Source: Anaerolineales bacterium
GTDB taxonomy: Bacteria; Chloroflexota; Anaerolineae; Anaerolineales; UBA11579
Length of the DNA stretch: 64,000 bases
NCBI GenBank assembly: GCA_019637755.1
Contig: JAHBVC010000001.1
Location: 1,082,480-1,146,479, forward strand
Direction: 5' to 3'
Shown here: piece after piece, positions 16,931 to 25,763 of the stretch
Layout: each line of letters starts with the position of its first letter
Numbering within the stretch: the stretch's first letter is position 1
Position numbers and translations under genes: made by a program
Notes under the pieces: model-generated
What the model saw: only the letters and a program-made list of their open reading frames with translations
Database searches by the model: none
Told to the model about the DNA's origin: nothing

Positions 16931-19087
16931 TTAGCGCAGCACAGTGAATAGATAGTAGAAGAGGCCGCCAAAGGCTACCAGCGCGACCACCAGCATGTAT
17001 TGCTGCACCGCACCGGTCTGTACTTTGCGCAACACACGCCCGATTGCGGCCGTCATGTGTGCAATCCAATTGCCGAAGCCGTTGATCACCGGGTTTTCAA
17101 AGCCATAGCGGAAGAAGGTGCCCAGGTCCAGCGAATTGCGCGCCACCCAGTGCAGCGCCCCGTCGATCACCGTGCGATCGAGGAACCAGTACGAGAACTT
17201 TTCGGCGATCACGCGAGCCGGGCGCACAAAGATGCGCTCATACAGCTCGTCAATGTAATACTTGTTTTGCAGCAAGGTATACAGCGGGCCTAGCGGCTTG
17301 CGCAGCGGGTCCACCGTGCCGGCCTTGCGATACACCAGGTACCCCAGGCCCAAGCCGCCCAACGCTACACCCAGCGAGATACCCAGGGGGATCGTGCTAA
17401 AGTCCGGCGCATGCGGGTGCTCCAGCAGGGTGCCGCCCACGAAATCGTGGAACCAACTGGGCAGCAGGCCGCCGATGACGGGGAAGTGCTCAGGAATGCC
17501 CACCCAGCCGGCGATGACGGCGAAGACCGCCAGCACCATCAGCGGGGCGGTCATCACCAGCTTGTTCTCGCTGGCGTGCTCGGCGGCCTTGGTGCGCGGC
17601 GCCCCGAAGAAGGTCAGCGTGATCTGGCGCATGGTGTAGAAGGCAGTCAGCAAGGCCGCCAGCGAAAGGGTGATCAATACGCCGAGGTGCCCATTGGCAA
17701 AGGCATCGGCCAGAATTTCATCTTTGGACCAAAAGCCGGAGGTGATCAGCGGGAAGCCGGACAGCGCGAAACCACCGATCAAAAAGGTCCAGAACGTGAT
17801 CGGCATCTTCTTGCGCAGGCCGCCCATGTTGAACATGTCTTGCGGGTCTACGTGTTCGCCGGTATGCAGCACGCCGTGCTCCATGCCGTGAATGACCGAG
17901 CCCGAGCCCAGGAACAGCAGCGCCTTGAAGAAGGCATGGGTCACCAGGTGGAAGGCGGCGGCCACATAGGCGCCGATGCCCAGCGCGGCGATCATAAAGC
18001 CCAGTTGCGAGATGGTGGAATACGCCAGCACGCGCTTGATGTCATTTTGTGTCACAGCGATGGTGGCGGCGAAGATAGCGGTCAGCGCGCCGATAAAGGC
18101 CATCACCGTCATCGTGGTGTTCAGCGGGTCACCGTGGTGCCAGCCCGCCGAGATCAGCGGGAACATACGCAGCACCATGTACACGCCCGCCGAAACCATC
18201 GTGGCAGCGTGGATCATCGCCGAAACCGGTGTGGGGCCTTCCATCGCATCCGGCAGCCAGACGTGCAGCGGCCACTGGGCCGATTTGCCCACCGTGCCGA
18301 TGAAGAGCAGCAAGCCGATCAAGCCAGCTGCCGAGAGGCCAAACACACCGCTGGGCGTTGTGGCCAGGGTGTGCAGAATATCTTCGTTGCGCAGGATGTC
18401 GTAGAAGTTCAGCGTGCCGGTGGCGGAATAGAGCGCCACGATACCCAGCAGCATGAACACATCGCCGATACGTGTGGTCAGGAAGGCTTTGATGGCGGCG
18501 TTGCGCGCTGAGGGTTTGGCGTACCAGAAGCCGATCAGCAGGTAGGAGCACAAGCCCATGATCTCCCAGCCCACGAACAGGGTCAGCAAGTTGTCGGAGA
18601 CCACCAGCGTGAACATGCCGAAGGCGAACAGGGCAATGAAAGCGAAGAAGCGCGCGTACAACGGCTCCACCGAGGGCACATGGTGGCCGTGCACCTCTGC
18701 GCCATGCGGCGGCAGGCCCGGCTTGTCATGCTCGCCCTTGGGGGCACCAAAGTTGTGATAGCCGATGCTGTAGATGAAGATCATCAGCACCGTCCAGGCT
18801 ACGAAGAACAGCACCGCAGCATTCAACGGGTCAATAAACACGCCGATATTGAAGAAAGTGTCACCCGTGGGCAACCAGTTGATCGCCGAGCGGAACGGGT
18901 GCTCACCGAGGTGCTCCACCCCGATGGCGGTGAAGAACACCACCATGCCCAGCAGCCAGGAGATGGCCGCCGCGGCAACGCCTACGGTGTGGCTGAGGGC
19001 GTTGTTCTTGCGAGTGAACAGCAAGATCAAAAAGAACGCCAGCAGCGGCGGGAGCGGAATAAGCCAGATCAGGGTTTCAGTCGGCAT
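16931..19087 (-). CDS. nuoL: NADH-quinone oxidoreductase subunit L
   Basis: Distal antiporter-like subunit of complex I. At 718 residues it is about 100 longer than the E. coli protein. TM5 Glu lies in FVGWEIMGLCSYLLIGFWY and TM7 Lys in GTVGKSAQWPLHVWLPDAMEG. A long C-terminal part with YYIDELYERIF and a final helix corresponds to the lateral helix region and its anchor. A loop near residues 110-130 (HGAEVHGHHVPSVEP) is His-rich. The gene follows nuoK by three bases. Confidence 0.96.
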   Translation of the reverse strand: MPTETLIWLIPLPPLLAFFLILLFTRKNNALSHTVGVAAAAISWLLGMVVFFTAIGVEHLGEHPFRSAINWLPTGDTFFNIGVFIDPLNAAVLFFVAWTVLMIFIYSIGYHNFGAPKGEHDKPGLPPHGAEVHGHHVPSVEPLYARFFAFIALFAFGMFTLVVSDNLLTLFVGWEIMGLCSYLLIGFWYAKPSARNAAIKAFLTTRIGDVFMLLGIVALYSATGTLNFYDILRNEDILHTLATTPSGVFGLSAAGLIGLLLFIGTVGKSAQWPLHVWLPDAMEGPTPVSAMIHAATMVSAGVYMVLRMFPLISAGWHHGDPLNTTMTVMAFIGALTAIFAATIAVTQNDIKRVLAYSTISQLGFMIAALGIGAYVAAAFHLVTHAFFKALLFLGSGSVIHGMEHGVLHTGEHVDPQDMFNMGGLRKKMPITFWTFLIGGFALSGFPLITSGFWSKDEILADAFANGHLGVLITLSLAALLTAFYTMRQITLTFFGAPRTKAAEHASENKLVMTAPLMVLAVFAVIAGWVGIPEHFPVIGGLLPSWFHDFVGGTLLEHPHAPDFSTIPLGISLGVALGGLGLGYLVYRKAGTVDPLRKPLGPLYTLLQNKYYIDELYERIFVRPARVIAEKFSYWFLDRTVIDGALHWVARNSLDLGTFFRYGFENPVINGFGNWIAHMTAAIGRVLRKVQTGAVQQYMLVVALVAFGGLFYYLFTVLR

Positions 19088-19090
19088 CGC

Positions 19091-19399
19091 TTACCACTTC
19101 ATCAAGTTAATTTCGTCCGCGGCCACGGTCTTGCGGCGACGGTAGATGGAAATAATCAGGGCCAGGCCCACCGCCACTTCAGCGGCGGCCACGGCGAATA
19201 CGATCACGGCAAAGGCGTGCCCGCCGATCTTGTCAGGGGTGAAATAGCGCCAGAACGCCACCAGATTGATGTTCACCGCGTTCAGCATCAGCTCAACGCC
19301 CATCAAGATGGCCACGGCGTTCTTGCGAGCCAGCACGCCGTACAGGCCGATGCAGAACAGCAGCGCGGCCAGCACCAGATACCAGGAAAGCGGAATCAT
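19091..19399 (-). CDS. nuoK: NADH-quinone oxidoreductase subunit K
   Basis: A 102-residue three-helix subunit (MrpC-like). The conserved Glu of TM2 lies in LMGVELMLNAVNINLVAF. A second acidic site follows in VAAAEVAVGLALIISIYRR. It belongs to the central proton channel with NuoA, J and H. Length and motifs are standard. Confidence 0.96.
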   Translation of the reverse strand: MIPLSWYLVLAALLFCIGLYGVLARKNAVAILMGVELMLNAVNINLVAFWRYFTPDKIGGHAFAVIVFAVAAAEVAVGLALIISIYRRRKTVAADEINLMKW

Positions 19400-19406
19400 A
19401 CGTTGC

Positions 19407-19922
19407 CTACTTACCTTTCTTCTGCGGGCGGGCCACCACCAGCGCGCCGATCAGGGCCGCCAGCAGCAAAACCGAAGCCACTTCGAACGGGATCACAAAT
19501 CCCTCGGGGGACACCAAGCTCACACCCAACTCCGCCGCCAGATCGCGGGCGGTATTGATCTCGCCCGGCAGGCTGGCCACCGCCGGCCATTGGCCGATCA
19601 GGATGATCAGGCCAAAAGCAAACAGCGCGCTGAGCAACAAGGCCCAGCCATAGCCCTTGTTCACCGGGGCCTCTTCAATTACATCGCCGCGGGTCAGCAT
19701 CACCGCGAAGATCATAATGATGGAAATGGCACCGATGTACACCAGCACTTGCACCACCGCCAGGAACCCGGCATCCAGCAGCACAAAGACGATGGCCACA
19801 CCAAACAGGGCCAGAATGAGATAGAAGGCGGCATGCACCAGGTTCTGGCGTGTCACCATCATAAAAGCCGCCCATAGGATCAGGCCAGCAGCGAACAGAA
19901 AAACACCTTGCATTGCAGTCAT
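19407..19922 (-). CDS. nuoJ: NADH-quinone oxidoreductase subunit J
   Basis: A 171-residue five-helix subunit. The NPVHAA-type early block appears as RQNLVHAAFYLILALFGVAIVFVLLDAGFLA, followed by VLVYIGAISIIMIFAVML, the pi-bulge helix region that controls proton gating. ATG at 19922 or 19913 are alternative starts. It lies between nuoH and nuoK. Confidence 0.94.
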   Translation of the reverse strand: MTAMQGVFLFAAGLILWAAFMMVTRQNLVHAAFYLILALFGVAIVFVLLDAGFLAVVQVLVYIGAISIIMIFAVMLTRGDVIEEAPVNKGYGWALLLSALFAFGLIILIGQWPAVASLPGEINTARDLAAELGVSLVSPEGFVIPFEVASVLLLAALIGALVVARPQKKGK

Positions 19923-19955
19923 GCGTTCGACTCCATCAGAAGAGGCTGGCGGGCG

Positions 19956-21140
19956 CTAGGCCGCGCGCGCCTCTGGACGTTCCTTGAAGGCTTTGCGCTC
20001 ACGGCGGGCACGGCGCGTGCCGAGCCGAATAATGGCCCAAGCAAGCGCCAGCACCACCAGGTTGCCAGCCAGCAGCGCCGGCACACGCAGCGCGGTCTCA
20101 CTGAACAGCTTATCCAGCACGGCGGTAATGATCAGCAGGGCCAGCGCCACCGGGGTGAGCACCTTCCAGTTCAGATCCAGCATGTGGTCAATGCGGATGC
20201 GCGGCAAGGTGCTGCGCACCCACATCACAATGAAATAGCCGATGGTGGATTTGGCCATCAGGTACAGCACACCGAGAATGGGGAACTGCTCCGCCCCGGG
20301 GCCACGCCAGCCACCCAGAAACAGGATGGCGAACAAAACGCCCACGGTGAAGGCATGCAGGAATTCGGCAGCGAAGAACAAGCCGAACTTCATACCGGTG
20401 TATTCGGTGTGATAGCCGGCCACGATTTCAGATTCAGCTTCGATAAGGTCAAACGGAGTGCGGCCCACCTCAGCGATCGAGGAGACCAGGAAGATGATGC
20501 CGGCCAGCGGTGCCAGGGCAATGAACCATACCGATTGGTCTTGCACAACATCCACCATGCCCATGCTACGCGCCAGCAACACCGGCACCAGCAGGGTCAG
20601 CAGCATCGGCACCTCGTACGAGATGAGCTGCGCCACCGCACGGAACGCACCCAGCAAGGCGTACTTATTATTGGAAGACCAGCCAGCCATGAGGATCGAG
20701 AGAATACCGAAGGACCCCACCGCGGCGATGTACAACACGCCAACGTTGAGATCGGTACCGATCCAACCGGGCGCAAAGGGCACCACGGCCCAGATCAGCA
20801 ACACGGCGATCATCGAGATGATCGGCGCCAGGTTGAAGGTGATCTTATCGGCCTTCTCTGGAATGCTATCTTCCTTAGTAAGCAGCTTTACGATATCGGC
20901 GATGGTTTGCAACAGACCATACGGGCCAGCGCGGTTCGGGCCGATGCGGTCTTGAAAACGGGCGGCCACCTTGCGCTCCAGCCAGATCAGGAAGATCACC
21001 AGGATCAGGCCGAAAGACGAAACCGCCACCACGCCGATTACGTTACTGAGCAGGGTGGCCCACGCCTCGGGCAGCAAACTGGCCAGCAGGCCAGTCAGCC
21101 ATTCGTTAATCACACGGATTGGGTCGCTCCAAAAAGACAT
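19956..21140 (-). CDS. nuoH: NADH-quinone oxidoreductase subunit H
   Basis: A 394-residue subunit lining the quinone chamber. The signature WLERKVAARFQDRIGPNRAG follows the first membrane helix, and the acidic loop block PFDLIEAESEIVAGYHTEY matches the conserved E-channel region. GAGGAT precedes the ATG. The C-terminal extension is basic and rich in Arg. Confidence 0.97.
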   Translation of the reverse strand: MSFWSDPIRVINEWLTGLLASLLPEAWATLLSNVIGVVAVSSFGLILVIFLIWLERKVAARFQDRIGPNRAGPYGLLQTIADIVKLLTKEDSIPEKADKITFNLAPIISMIAVLLIWAVVPFAPGWIGTDLNVGVLYIAAVGSFGILSILMAGWSSNNKYALLGAFRAVAQLISYEVPMLLTLLVPVLLARSMGMVDVVQDQSVWFIALAPLAGIIFLVSSIAEVGRTPFDLIEAESEIVAGYHTEYTGMKFGLFFAAEFLHAFTVGVLFAILFLGGWRGPGAEQFPILGVLYLMAKSTIGYFIVMWVRSTLPRIRIDHMLDLNWKVLTPVALALLIITAVLDKLFSETALRVPALLAGNLVVLALAWAIIRLGTRRARRERKAFKERPEARAA

Positions 21141-21194
21141 TCGTTATCCTCTATACGCAAATAAAAAGGCTGTTTCAGCGCGGGCTGCAGCCTT

Positions 21195-21551
21195 TTATGA
21201 CCATTCCAGGGCGCCTTTGCGCCATGCGTAGAACAAACCGCCTACGAGAATGAGGATGAAAAGCACACCCTCCAGCACCGCAAACATCGGCAGCACATCG
21301 TAAGCCACCGCCCACGGATACAGGAACGCGGTCTCAATATCAAAGATCAGGAAGATCAAACCGTAGATGTAGTACTGCACCTTGAACTGCACCCAGGTGT
21401 CACCCACCGTCTCCATACCACATTCATACGTTTCTAATTTAATGTAGTTGGGCTTGCGGGGGGCCAAGACGCGCGCAATGATGATGGGCAGCAGGGGAAA
21501 GACGCCTGCAATTGCAACAAATACGCCGATAAAAAGCCAGTTTTGTTCCAT
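21195..21551 (-). CDS. nuoA: NADH-quinone oxidoreductase subunit A
   Basis: A 118-residue three-helix subunit. YECGMETVGDTW in the first loop holds the conserved Cys that marks quinone-site conformations, and FLIFDIETAFLYPWAV is the standard acidic TM2 motif. The start MEQNWLFIG at 21551 gives the family's usual length; the frame extends upstream but without family resemblance. It is the first gene of the operon. nuoB, C, D, E, F, G and I are absent between A and H and nowhere else in the window. Confidence 0.96.
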   Translation of the reverse strand: MEQNWLFIGVFVAIAGVFPLLPIIIARVLAPRKPNYIKLETYECGMETVGDTWVQFKVQYYIYGLIFLIFDIETAFLYPWAVAYDVLPMFAVLEGVLFILILVGGLFYAWRKGALEWS

Positions 21552-21577
21552 GCGGATTGGGTCTCTTTGTCCTGATT

Positions 21578-21604
21578 TGCCGCAAAAAGATTCACTATGC
21601 GGCA
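21578..21604 (-). promoter_or_regulatory. Small hairpin in the nuoA leader
   Basis: TGCCGCA (21578-21584) pairs with TGCGGCA (21598-21604) around 13 bases. ATTGTA at 21623-21628 gives TACAAT, a possible -10, on the minus strand upstream of it. No known riboswitch is recognised. Confidence 0.35.
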
Positions 21605-21704
21605 GATTTACATATAAACCGGATTGTAACACAAGTGCACCGTTTGTGCATCTTTCCGCAATCAAAGCGCTATACAGGCGCTAATTGGGGCGTAAGAGCT
21701 GGGC

Positions 21705-21752
21705 TATACTTAGCTCCGTCCCTCTATATAGCTGTTTTGTGAAGTAAGGAGC
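21705..21752 (+). promoter_or_regulatory. -10 TATACT and AAGGAG site of the P5C dehydrogenase gene
   Basis: TATACT at 21705-21710 would give a leader of roughly 45 nt, ending with AAGGAG (21747-21752) eight bases before the ATG. The -35 region is poor. This gene therefore differs from the many leaderless ones in the window. Confidence 0.45.
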
Positions 21753-21760
21753 CAAGCATA

Positions 21761-23341
21761 ATGACAACATCCGGCGCGTTCAGACTCACCTACGCCACCA
21801 TGTATGACCCCCCAGAGGACCTGCACACCCGCTTTGAGGCGGCGATCAGCAAGGTAAAGGCCAACCTGGGCAAGCAATACCCTATGTTCATCAACGGCAA
21901 GGATGTATACGCCGCGGCCACCTTTGAGGACCGCTCGCCGATCAACACCGATTGGCTGCTGGGCAGCTTCCAGGAAGCCAGCGCCGCCGAAGTGGCCCCG
22001 GCCATGGCGGCGGCCCACGCCGCCGCCCAAGACTGGGGCCGCCGCCCCTGGCAGGAGCGCGTGGCGCTGGTGCGCAAAGCGGCTGATCTGATCACGGAGC
22101 GCATTTTTGACATCGCCGCGGTAGTTTCCATCGAAGTCGGCAAAAACCGCATGGAAGCGCTGGGCGATGTCTCCGAGGCCGCCGATTTCTTTTACTTCGC
22201 CTGCGAGCAGATGGAAGCCAACAATGGCTACATCCGCCCCATGGGGGTTGACCCGCTCAAGGGCTACAAGGCCACCAACACCAACCGCCTGCGCCCCTAC
22301 GGGGTATGGGTGGTGATCAGCCCGTTCAACTTCCCCTTCGCGCTCACTGCTGGCCCGGCCGGCACCGCGTTGGTGGCGGGCAACACCGTGGTGATGAAGC
22401 CCGCCGAGGACACCCCGTGGGCCTCGCGGCTACTGATCGAAGTCTTCCGTGATGCCGGCTTCCCCGATGGCGTGGTCAACTACGTCACCGGTGACGGCGC
22501 AGTGGCCGGCCAGGCGCTGGTGGACGACCCGCGTACGGCCGGGCTGACTTTCACCGGCTCGTACGACGTAGGCATGCATATCTACCGTACCTTCGCCAAC
22601 GGGCGCTACCCGCGCCCGATCCTGCTGGAGATGGGCGGCAAGAACCCGATCCTGGTTTCGCGCAACGCCGACCTGGAGCGCGCCACACAGGGCTTGTACC
22701 GCTCGGCCTTTGGCCTGCAAGGCCAAAAATGCTCGGCCGGCTCGCGCATTTATGTGGAAGAGCCCGTGTACGACGAGCTGGTTGAAAAGCTCCTCACCGT
22801 CACCCAATCGCTCAAGATCGGTGACCCGACCCTGAAGGAAACCTTCATGGGCCCGGTGATCAACGAGAGCGCCTACAACAACTATAAGGGCTGGAGCGAA
22901 GAGCTCTCGCAGAACGGCACGATCTTGACCGGTGGCCGCGTGCTCACCGAGGGCGAATACGGCAAGGGCTACTTCTGCGAACCAACCCTGGTAGCCGATG
23001 TGCCCACCAGCCACAAGCTGTGGAAGCAGGAGATGTTCCTGCCGATCACTCTGCTGCACAAGATCAAAAGCCTCGACGAAGGCATGGCGCTGGCCAATGA
23101 TGTGGACTTCGGCCTCACTGCTGGCTTCTACGGCAACAGCGATGAATCCAAGTGGTTCTTCGAAAACATTGAGGCCGGCGTAACCTACGCCAACCGCCCG
23201 CAAGGCGCCAGCACCGGCGCCTGGCCGGGCTTCCAGCCCTTCGGCGGCTGGAAGGGCTCGGGCTCCTCGGGCAAAGGCGCCGGCGGGCATTACTACCTGC
23301 CGCTTTACATGCACGAGCAGACCAATACCGTTATCGAATAA
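21761..23341 (+). CDS. rocA: L-glutamate gamma-semialdehyde (P5C) dehydrogenase
   Basis: NAD(P)-dependent oxidation of glutamate semialdehyde to glutamate, the second step of proline catabolism and part of arginine breakdown. The 526-residue length and the blocks VVISPFNFPFALTAGP, TFTGSYDVG, LLEMGGKNP and QGQKCSAGSR (catalytic Cys) fit the stand-alone RocA/PruA type. No proline dehydrogenase is adjacent. It is divergent from nuoA. A 15-bp hairpin follows the stop. Confidence 0.92.
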   Translation: MTTSGAFRLTYATMYDPPEDLHTRFEAAISKVKANLGKQYPMFINGKDVYAAATFEDRSPINTDWLLGSFQEASAAEVAPAMAAAHAAAQDWGRRPWQERVALVRKAADLITERIFDIAAVVSIEVGKNRMEALGDVSEAADFFYFACEQMEANNGYIRPMGVDPLKGYKATNTNRLRPYGVWVVISPFNFPFALTAGPAGTALVAGNTVVMKPAEDTPWASRLLIEVFRDAGFPDGVVNYVTGDGAVAGQALVDDPRTAGLTFTGSYDVGMHIYRTFANGRYPRPILLEMGGKNPILVSRNADLERATQGLYRSAFGLQGQKCSAGSRIYVEEPVYDELVEKLLTVTQSLKIGDPTLKETFMGPVINESAYNNYKGWSEELSQNGTILTGGRVLTEGEYGKGYFCEPTLVADVPTSHKLWKQEMFLPITLLHKIKSLDEGMALANDVDFGLTAGFYGNSDESKWFFENIEAGVTYANRPQGASTGAWPGFQPFGGWKGSGSSGKGAGGHYYLPLYMHEQTNTVIE

Positions 23342-23365
23342 GCAGCGCTTCTCGCTCGATTTCAT

Positions 23366-23399
23366 GTGTACTGGCGCAGCGCAAGCTGCGCCAGTACAC
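23366..23399. terminator. 15-bp GCAA-loop hairpin after rocA
   Basis: GTGTACTGGCGCAGC, loop GCAA, GCTGCGCCAGTACAC: a perfect stem with a GNRA tetraloop about 25 bases after the rocA stop. There is no T-run after it, so it may be a processing or stability element rather than a classical terminator. Confidence 0.55.
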
Positions 23400-23428
23400 T
23401 ATTAATCACCCTCACTAAAGGAAATCTG

Positions 23429-24913
23429 ATGGCCCATAACCGCAACGCCACCTTCGCCGCTGCTTTGCTCCTGGCGACATTAACGCTCAGCAGCCTGGCT
23501 TGCCGCACTCTGCTGGGGGCGCCCGAAGACGCCCCGTTTGGCAGCGTGCCTGCGGTCAAGGCCACGCGCACCGTCAGCCAGGCTGAGCCCAGCCAACGCC
23601 TCGATGGGCTCAGCCTGCTGCCCACGCTGGACCCCGGCCCGCCGGGCGCCAGCCGCTACGAGCCGGACCGGCCGCAGTTGAGCGGCGAAGCCTATACGCT
23701 GGATAGCGAGCACTTCCGCATCCACTACACACTGGATGGCGTGGATGCTGTGCCAGCCCAGGGCAATCACCCCAGTGGCCAGCCAGACTATGTGATCGAG
23801 GTGGCGCGTGCCATGGAATACGCCTGGTATGGCGCCATCGACCACTTTGGCTGGGCGCCGTCACCGCGCGATGGTGGCCTGGGTGGCGACGATCGCTATG
23901 ACGTCTACCTTCAGGAGATCCTCGGTGAGGACTATGCCGGCTTCACCGAATCGGATCTGGGGGCCTCAGTCATCGGAGATAACCCGCTGACCCGCTTGGT
24001 CGAGCGGGCGGCTACGCATACATATATCGTGCTGGACAACGATTACCTGGAAGAAACGGATGCCAGCTACCCGCCCGAAGAAGAGCTGGATTACATGCGC
24101 AGCACCGCCGCACACGAATTTCACCACGCGATCCAGTTTGGCTACGACGGCGAGGAGCCGCACGACTGGGTGTGGGAAGCGACCTCAACCTGGATCGAGG
24201 AAGAGTTGTTCGATAGCGTCAACGATCCGGTCAGCACGCTGGGCTCGATTTTTGACGCTACCGACTCGTGCCAGTTGGCGGAGGGCGGCGAAACAGGCGA
24301 CGAAGATATTGACCGCTGGTATGGCATGTGGATCCTGATGCGCTATCTCTCTGAGCAATACGGCCATTCCATCATTGTGCGTCTGTGGGAGCAAATCATC
24401 GATCTGAACGGCTATGCCGCCTGGGATGCGCTGTTGGCGGAATATGACACTACGCTGGAGGACGTGTTCACGGATTACAGCGTAGCCTTGCTCACGCGCA
24501 ACTTTGAAGAGGGGCTGCGCTACCCCACCGTGCGCCTGGAGGGGGTGGCCACGCCCGACGCGTGGTTTTACCCCGCCGACGGCGTGGAACAGCTCGGCGC
24601 GGATTACATTGCCCTGCCCGCTGACGAGATCCTTACGCTCACCCTTGACGGCGAAGGGCTACGCGCCGTGGCGGTTGGCATTGCCGATGGCTGGAGCGAT
24701 GTCTTCCCCCTGCAGGATGGCGAGACCAGCCTGGACACAGGTGACTATGAGCGCAGTTACCTGATCGTGCTCAACCCGCAACGCGCCGCCAATGCGCGCA
24801 ATTGCCACCTGAGCGATTATGCGGTCTTTGTTGGCCGCAGCAGCCGCCCGCAGGCGCCTGCCTGGAGCCAACCCGCCGAGTACTTTCAGCCGCCTGCCAG
24901 CCCTGGCCGCTGA
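23429..24913 (+). CDS. Exported lipoprotein metalloprotease with HEFHH motif
   Basis: A 494-residue predicted lipoprotein. The signal peptide ends in LSSLAC, making Cys25 the lipid-bearing residue. The zinc motif HEFHH is at 229-233 inside RSTAAHEFHHAIQFGYD. Glu250 in WVWEATSTWIEEEL is a plausible third ligand, an arrangement I associate with MXAN_6640-type putative metalloproteases. The protein would act outside the cell membrane on unknown substrates. The ATG at 23429 has AAAGGA upstream. The C-terminal half is beta-rich and unrecognised. Confidence 0.75.
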   Translation: MAHNRNATFAAALLLATLTLSSLACRTLLGAPEDAPFGSVPAVKATRTVSQAEPSQRLDGLSLLPTLDPGPPGASRYEPDRPQLSGEAYTLDSEHFRIHYTLDGVDAVPAQGNHPSGQPDYVIEVARAMEYAWYGAIDHFGWAPSPRDGGLGGDDRYDVYLQEILGEDYAGFTESDLGASVIGDNPLTRLVERAATHTYIVLDNDYLEETDASYPPEEELDYMRSTAAHEFHHAIQFGYDGEEPHDWVWEATSTWIEEELFDSVNDPVSTLGSIFDATDSCQLAEGGETGDEDIDRWYGMWILMRYLSEQYGHSIIVRLWEQIIDLNGYAAWDALLAEYDTTLEDVFTDYSVALLTRNFEEGLRYPTVRLEGVATPDAWFYPADGVEQLGADYIALPADEILTLTLDGEGLRAVAVGIADGWSDVFPLQDGETSLDTGDYERSYLIVLNPQRAANARNCHLSDYAVFVGRSSRPQAPAWSQPAEYFQPPASPGR

Positions 24914-24939
24914 TTGTGCACTATCCCCATCGCAGAGGA

Positions 24940-24945
24940 TATAAT
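24940..24945 (+). promoter_or_regulatory. Promoter -10 TATAAT before the NBR1-domain lipoprotein
   Basis: A perfect TATAAT stands 31 bases before the ATG/GTG start region at 24977. TTGTGC at 24914-24919 is a weak -35 with long spacing. Confidence 0.5.
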
Positions 24946-24976
24946 GGCTGCTTACGCTAAAAACTGAGGTGTTGTC

Positions 24977-25669
24977 GTGAACAAACTAAAAATGGTTGTG
25001 GTATCTGTATTGCTGCTGGGCGCCGTGCTCCTGAGCGCCTGCGGCGGCTCTGCAACCAATACCGATGCCGTGCTGACCGAGGCGGCGCAAATTGCCTTCC
25101 AGGCTCTGACAGAAACGGCTGCCGCGGCACCGCCTACGGCTACCAATACGCCCATTCCGCCTACCCCCACCTTCACCCCAGAGCCGCCGACCCCGACGGC
25201 CACCCTGGAAGGGGACCAGCCCACGGCTACGCTGCAGCAGGCCTTGCCGCAGCAGCCGCAGCAGCCCAGCACCTCGGGCGTGCCGTGCCTGCGGGCCAAC
25301 CTGGAATCCGAAACCATTCTGGACGGCAGCTACATCAATGCCGACACGCCGTTCACCAAAATGTGGCGCCTGAAGAACACGGGCTCCTGCACCTGGAAAA
25401 ATGATTTCTCGCTGATCTATGTGCAGGGTGATCTGCTGGGTGCCGATTCCGTGATCACGATCGGTACCAAGGAAGTCGCCCCGGGTGGCTACGCCGAAGT
25501 TGAGGTCAGCATGCGTGCTCCTAAACAGTCCGGGCACTACAAGGGCTACTGGATGATACGCGGCGATGGCGTGATCTTTGGTGTGGGCAACAATGCCAAG
25601 GAATGGTTCTGGGTGGACATCAACGTGCCCAATTCAGTCCCCACGCTGGCAGTCACCCCCACTCCGTAA
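24977..25669 (+). CDS. Lipoprotein with Thr/Pro-rich linker and NBR1-type Ig-like domain
   Basis: A 230-residue protein. The signal peptide ends LLSAC with Cys22 as the lipobox Cys. Residues about 45-100 form a Thr/Pro/Gln-rich linker (TNTPIPPTPTFTPEPPTPT). Residues about 105-220 resemble the Ig-like domain first named in the eukaryotic autophagy receptor NBR1: FTKMWRLKNTGSCTW, then a YVQGDLLG block and GHYKGYWMIRG. Such domains recur in Chloroflexota surface proteins, and their ligands are unknown. The likely start is the GTG at 24977. A terminator follows. Confidence 0.78.
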   Translation: MNKLKMVVVSVLLLGAVLLSACGGSATNTDAVLTEAAQIAFQALTETAAAAPPTATNTPIPPTPTFTPEPPTPTATLEGDQPTATLQQALPQQPQQPSTSGVPCLRANLESETILDGSYINADTPFTKMWRLKNTGSCTWKNDFSLIYVQGDLLGADSVITIGTKEVAPGGYAEVEVSMRAPKQSGHYKGYWMIRGDGVIFGVGNNAKEWFWVDINVPNSVPTLAVTPTP

Positions 25670-25686
25670 GCTGCGATAGCGCAATC

Positions 25687-25720
25687 AAAAAGCCCGCATG
25701 AATTCATGCGGGCTTTTTTT
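25687..25720 (+). terminator. Intrinsic terminator after the NBR1-domain lipoprotein
   Basis: The A-run, perfect palindromic stem AGCCCGCATGAATTCATGCG and seven T residues make a strong terminator. The same symmetry could also act on the minus strand. Confidence 0.9.
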
Positions 25721-25763
25721 GTTAAAAGCGAAACCGTTAGCCTGTGTTATGCGTTATATAGGT

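Noticed and set aside
12368-20955. Several long plus-strand open frames across the nuo and atp genes
   Set aside because: They are antisense shadows of GC-rich membrane-protein genes; their products are His/Gln/Arg-rich with no domain resemblance and no ribosome binding sites.
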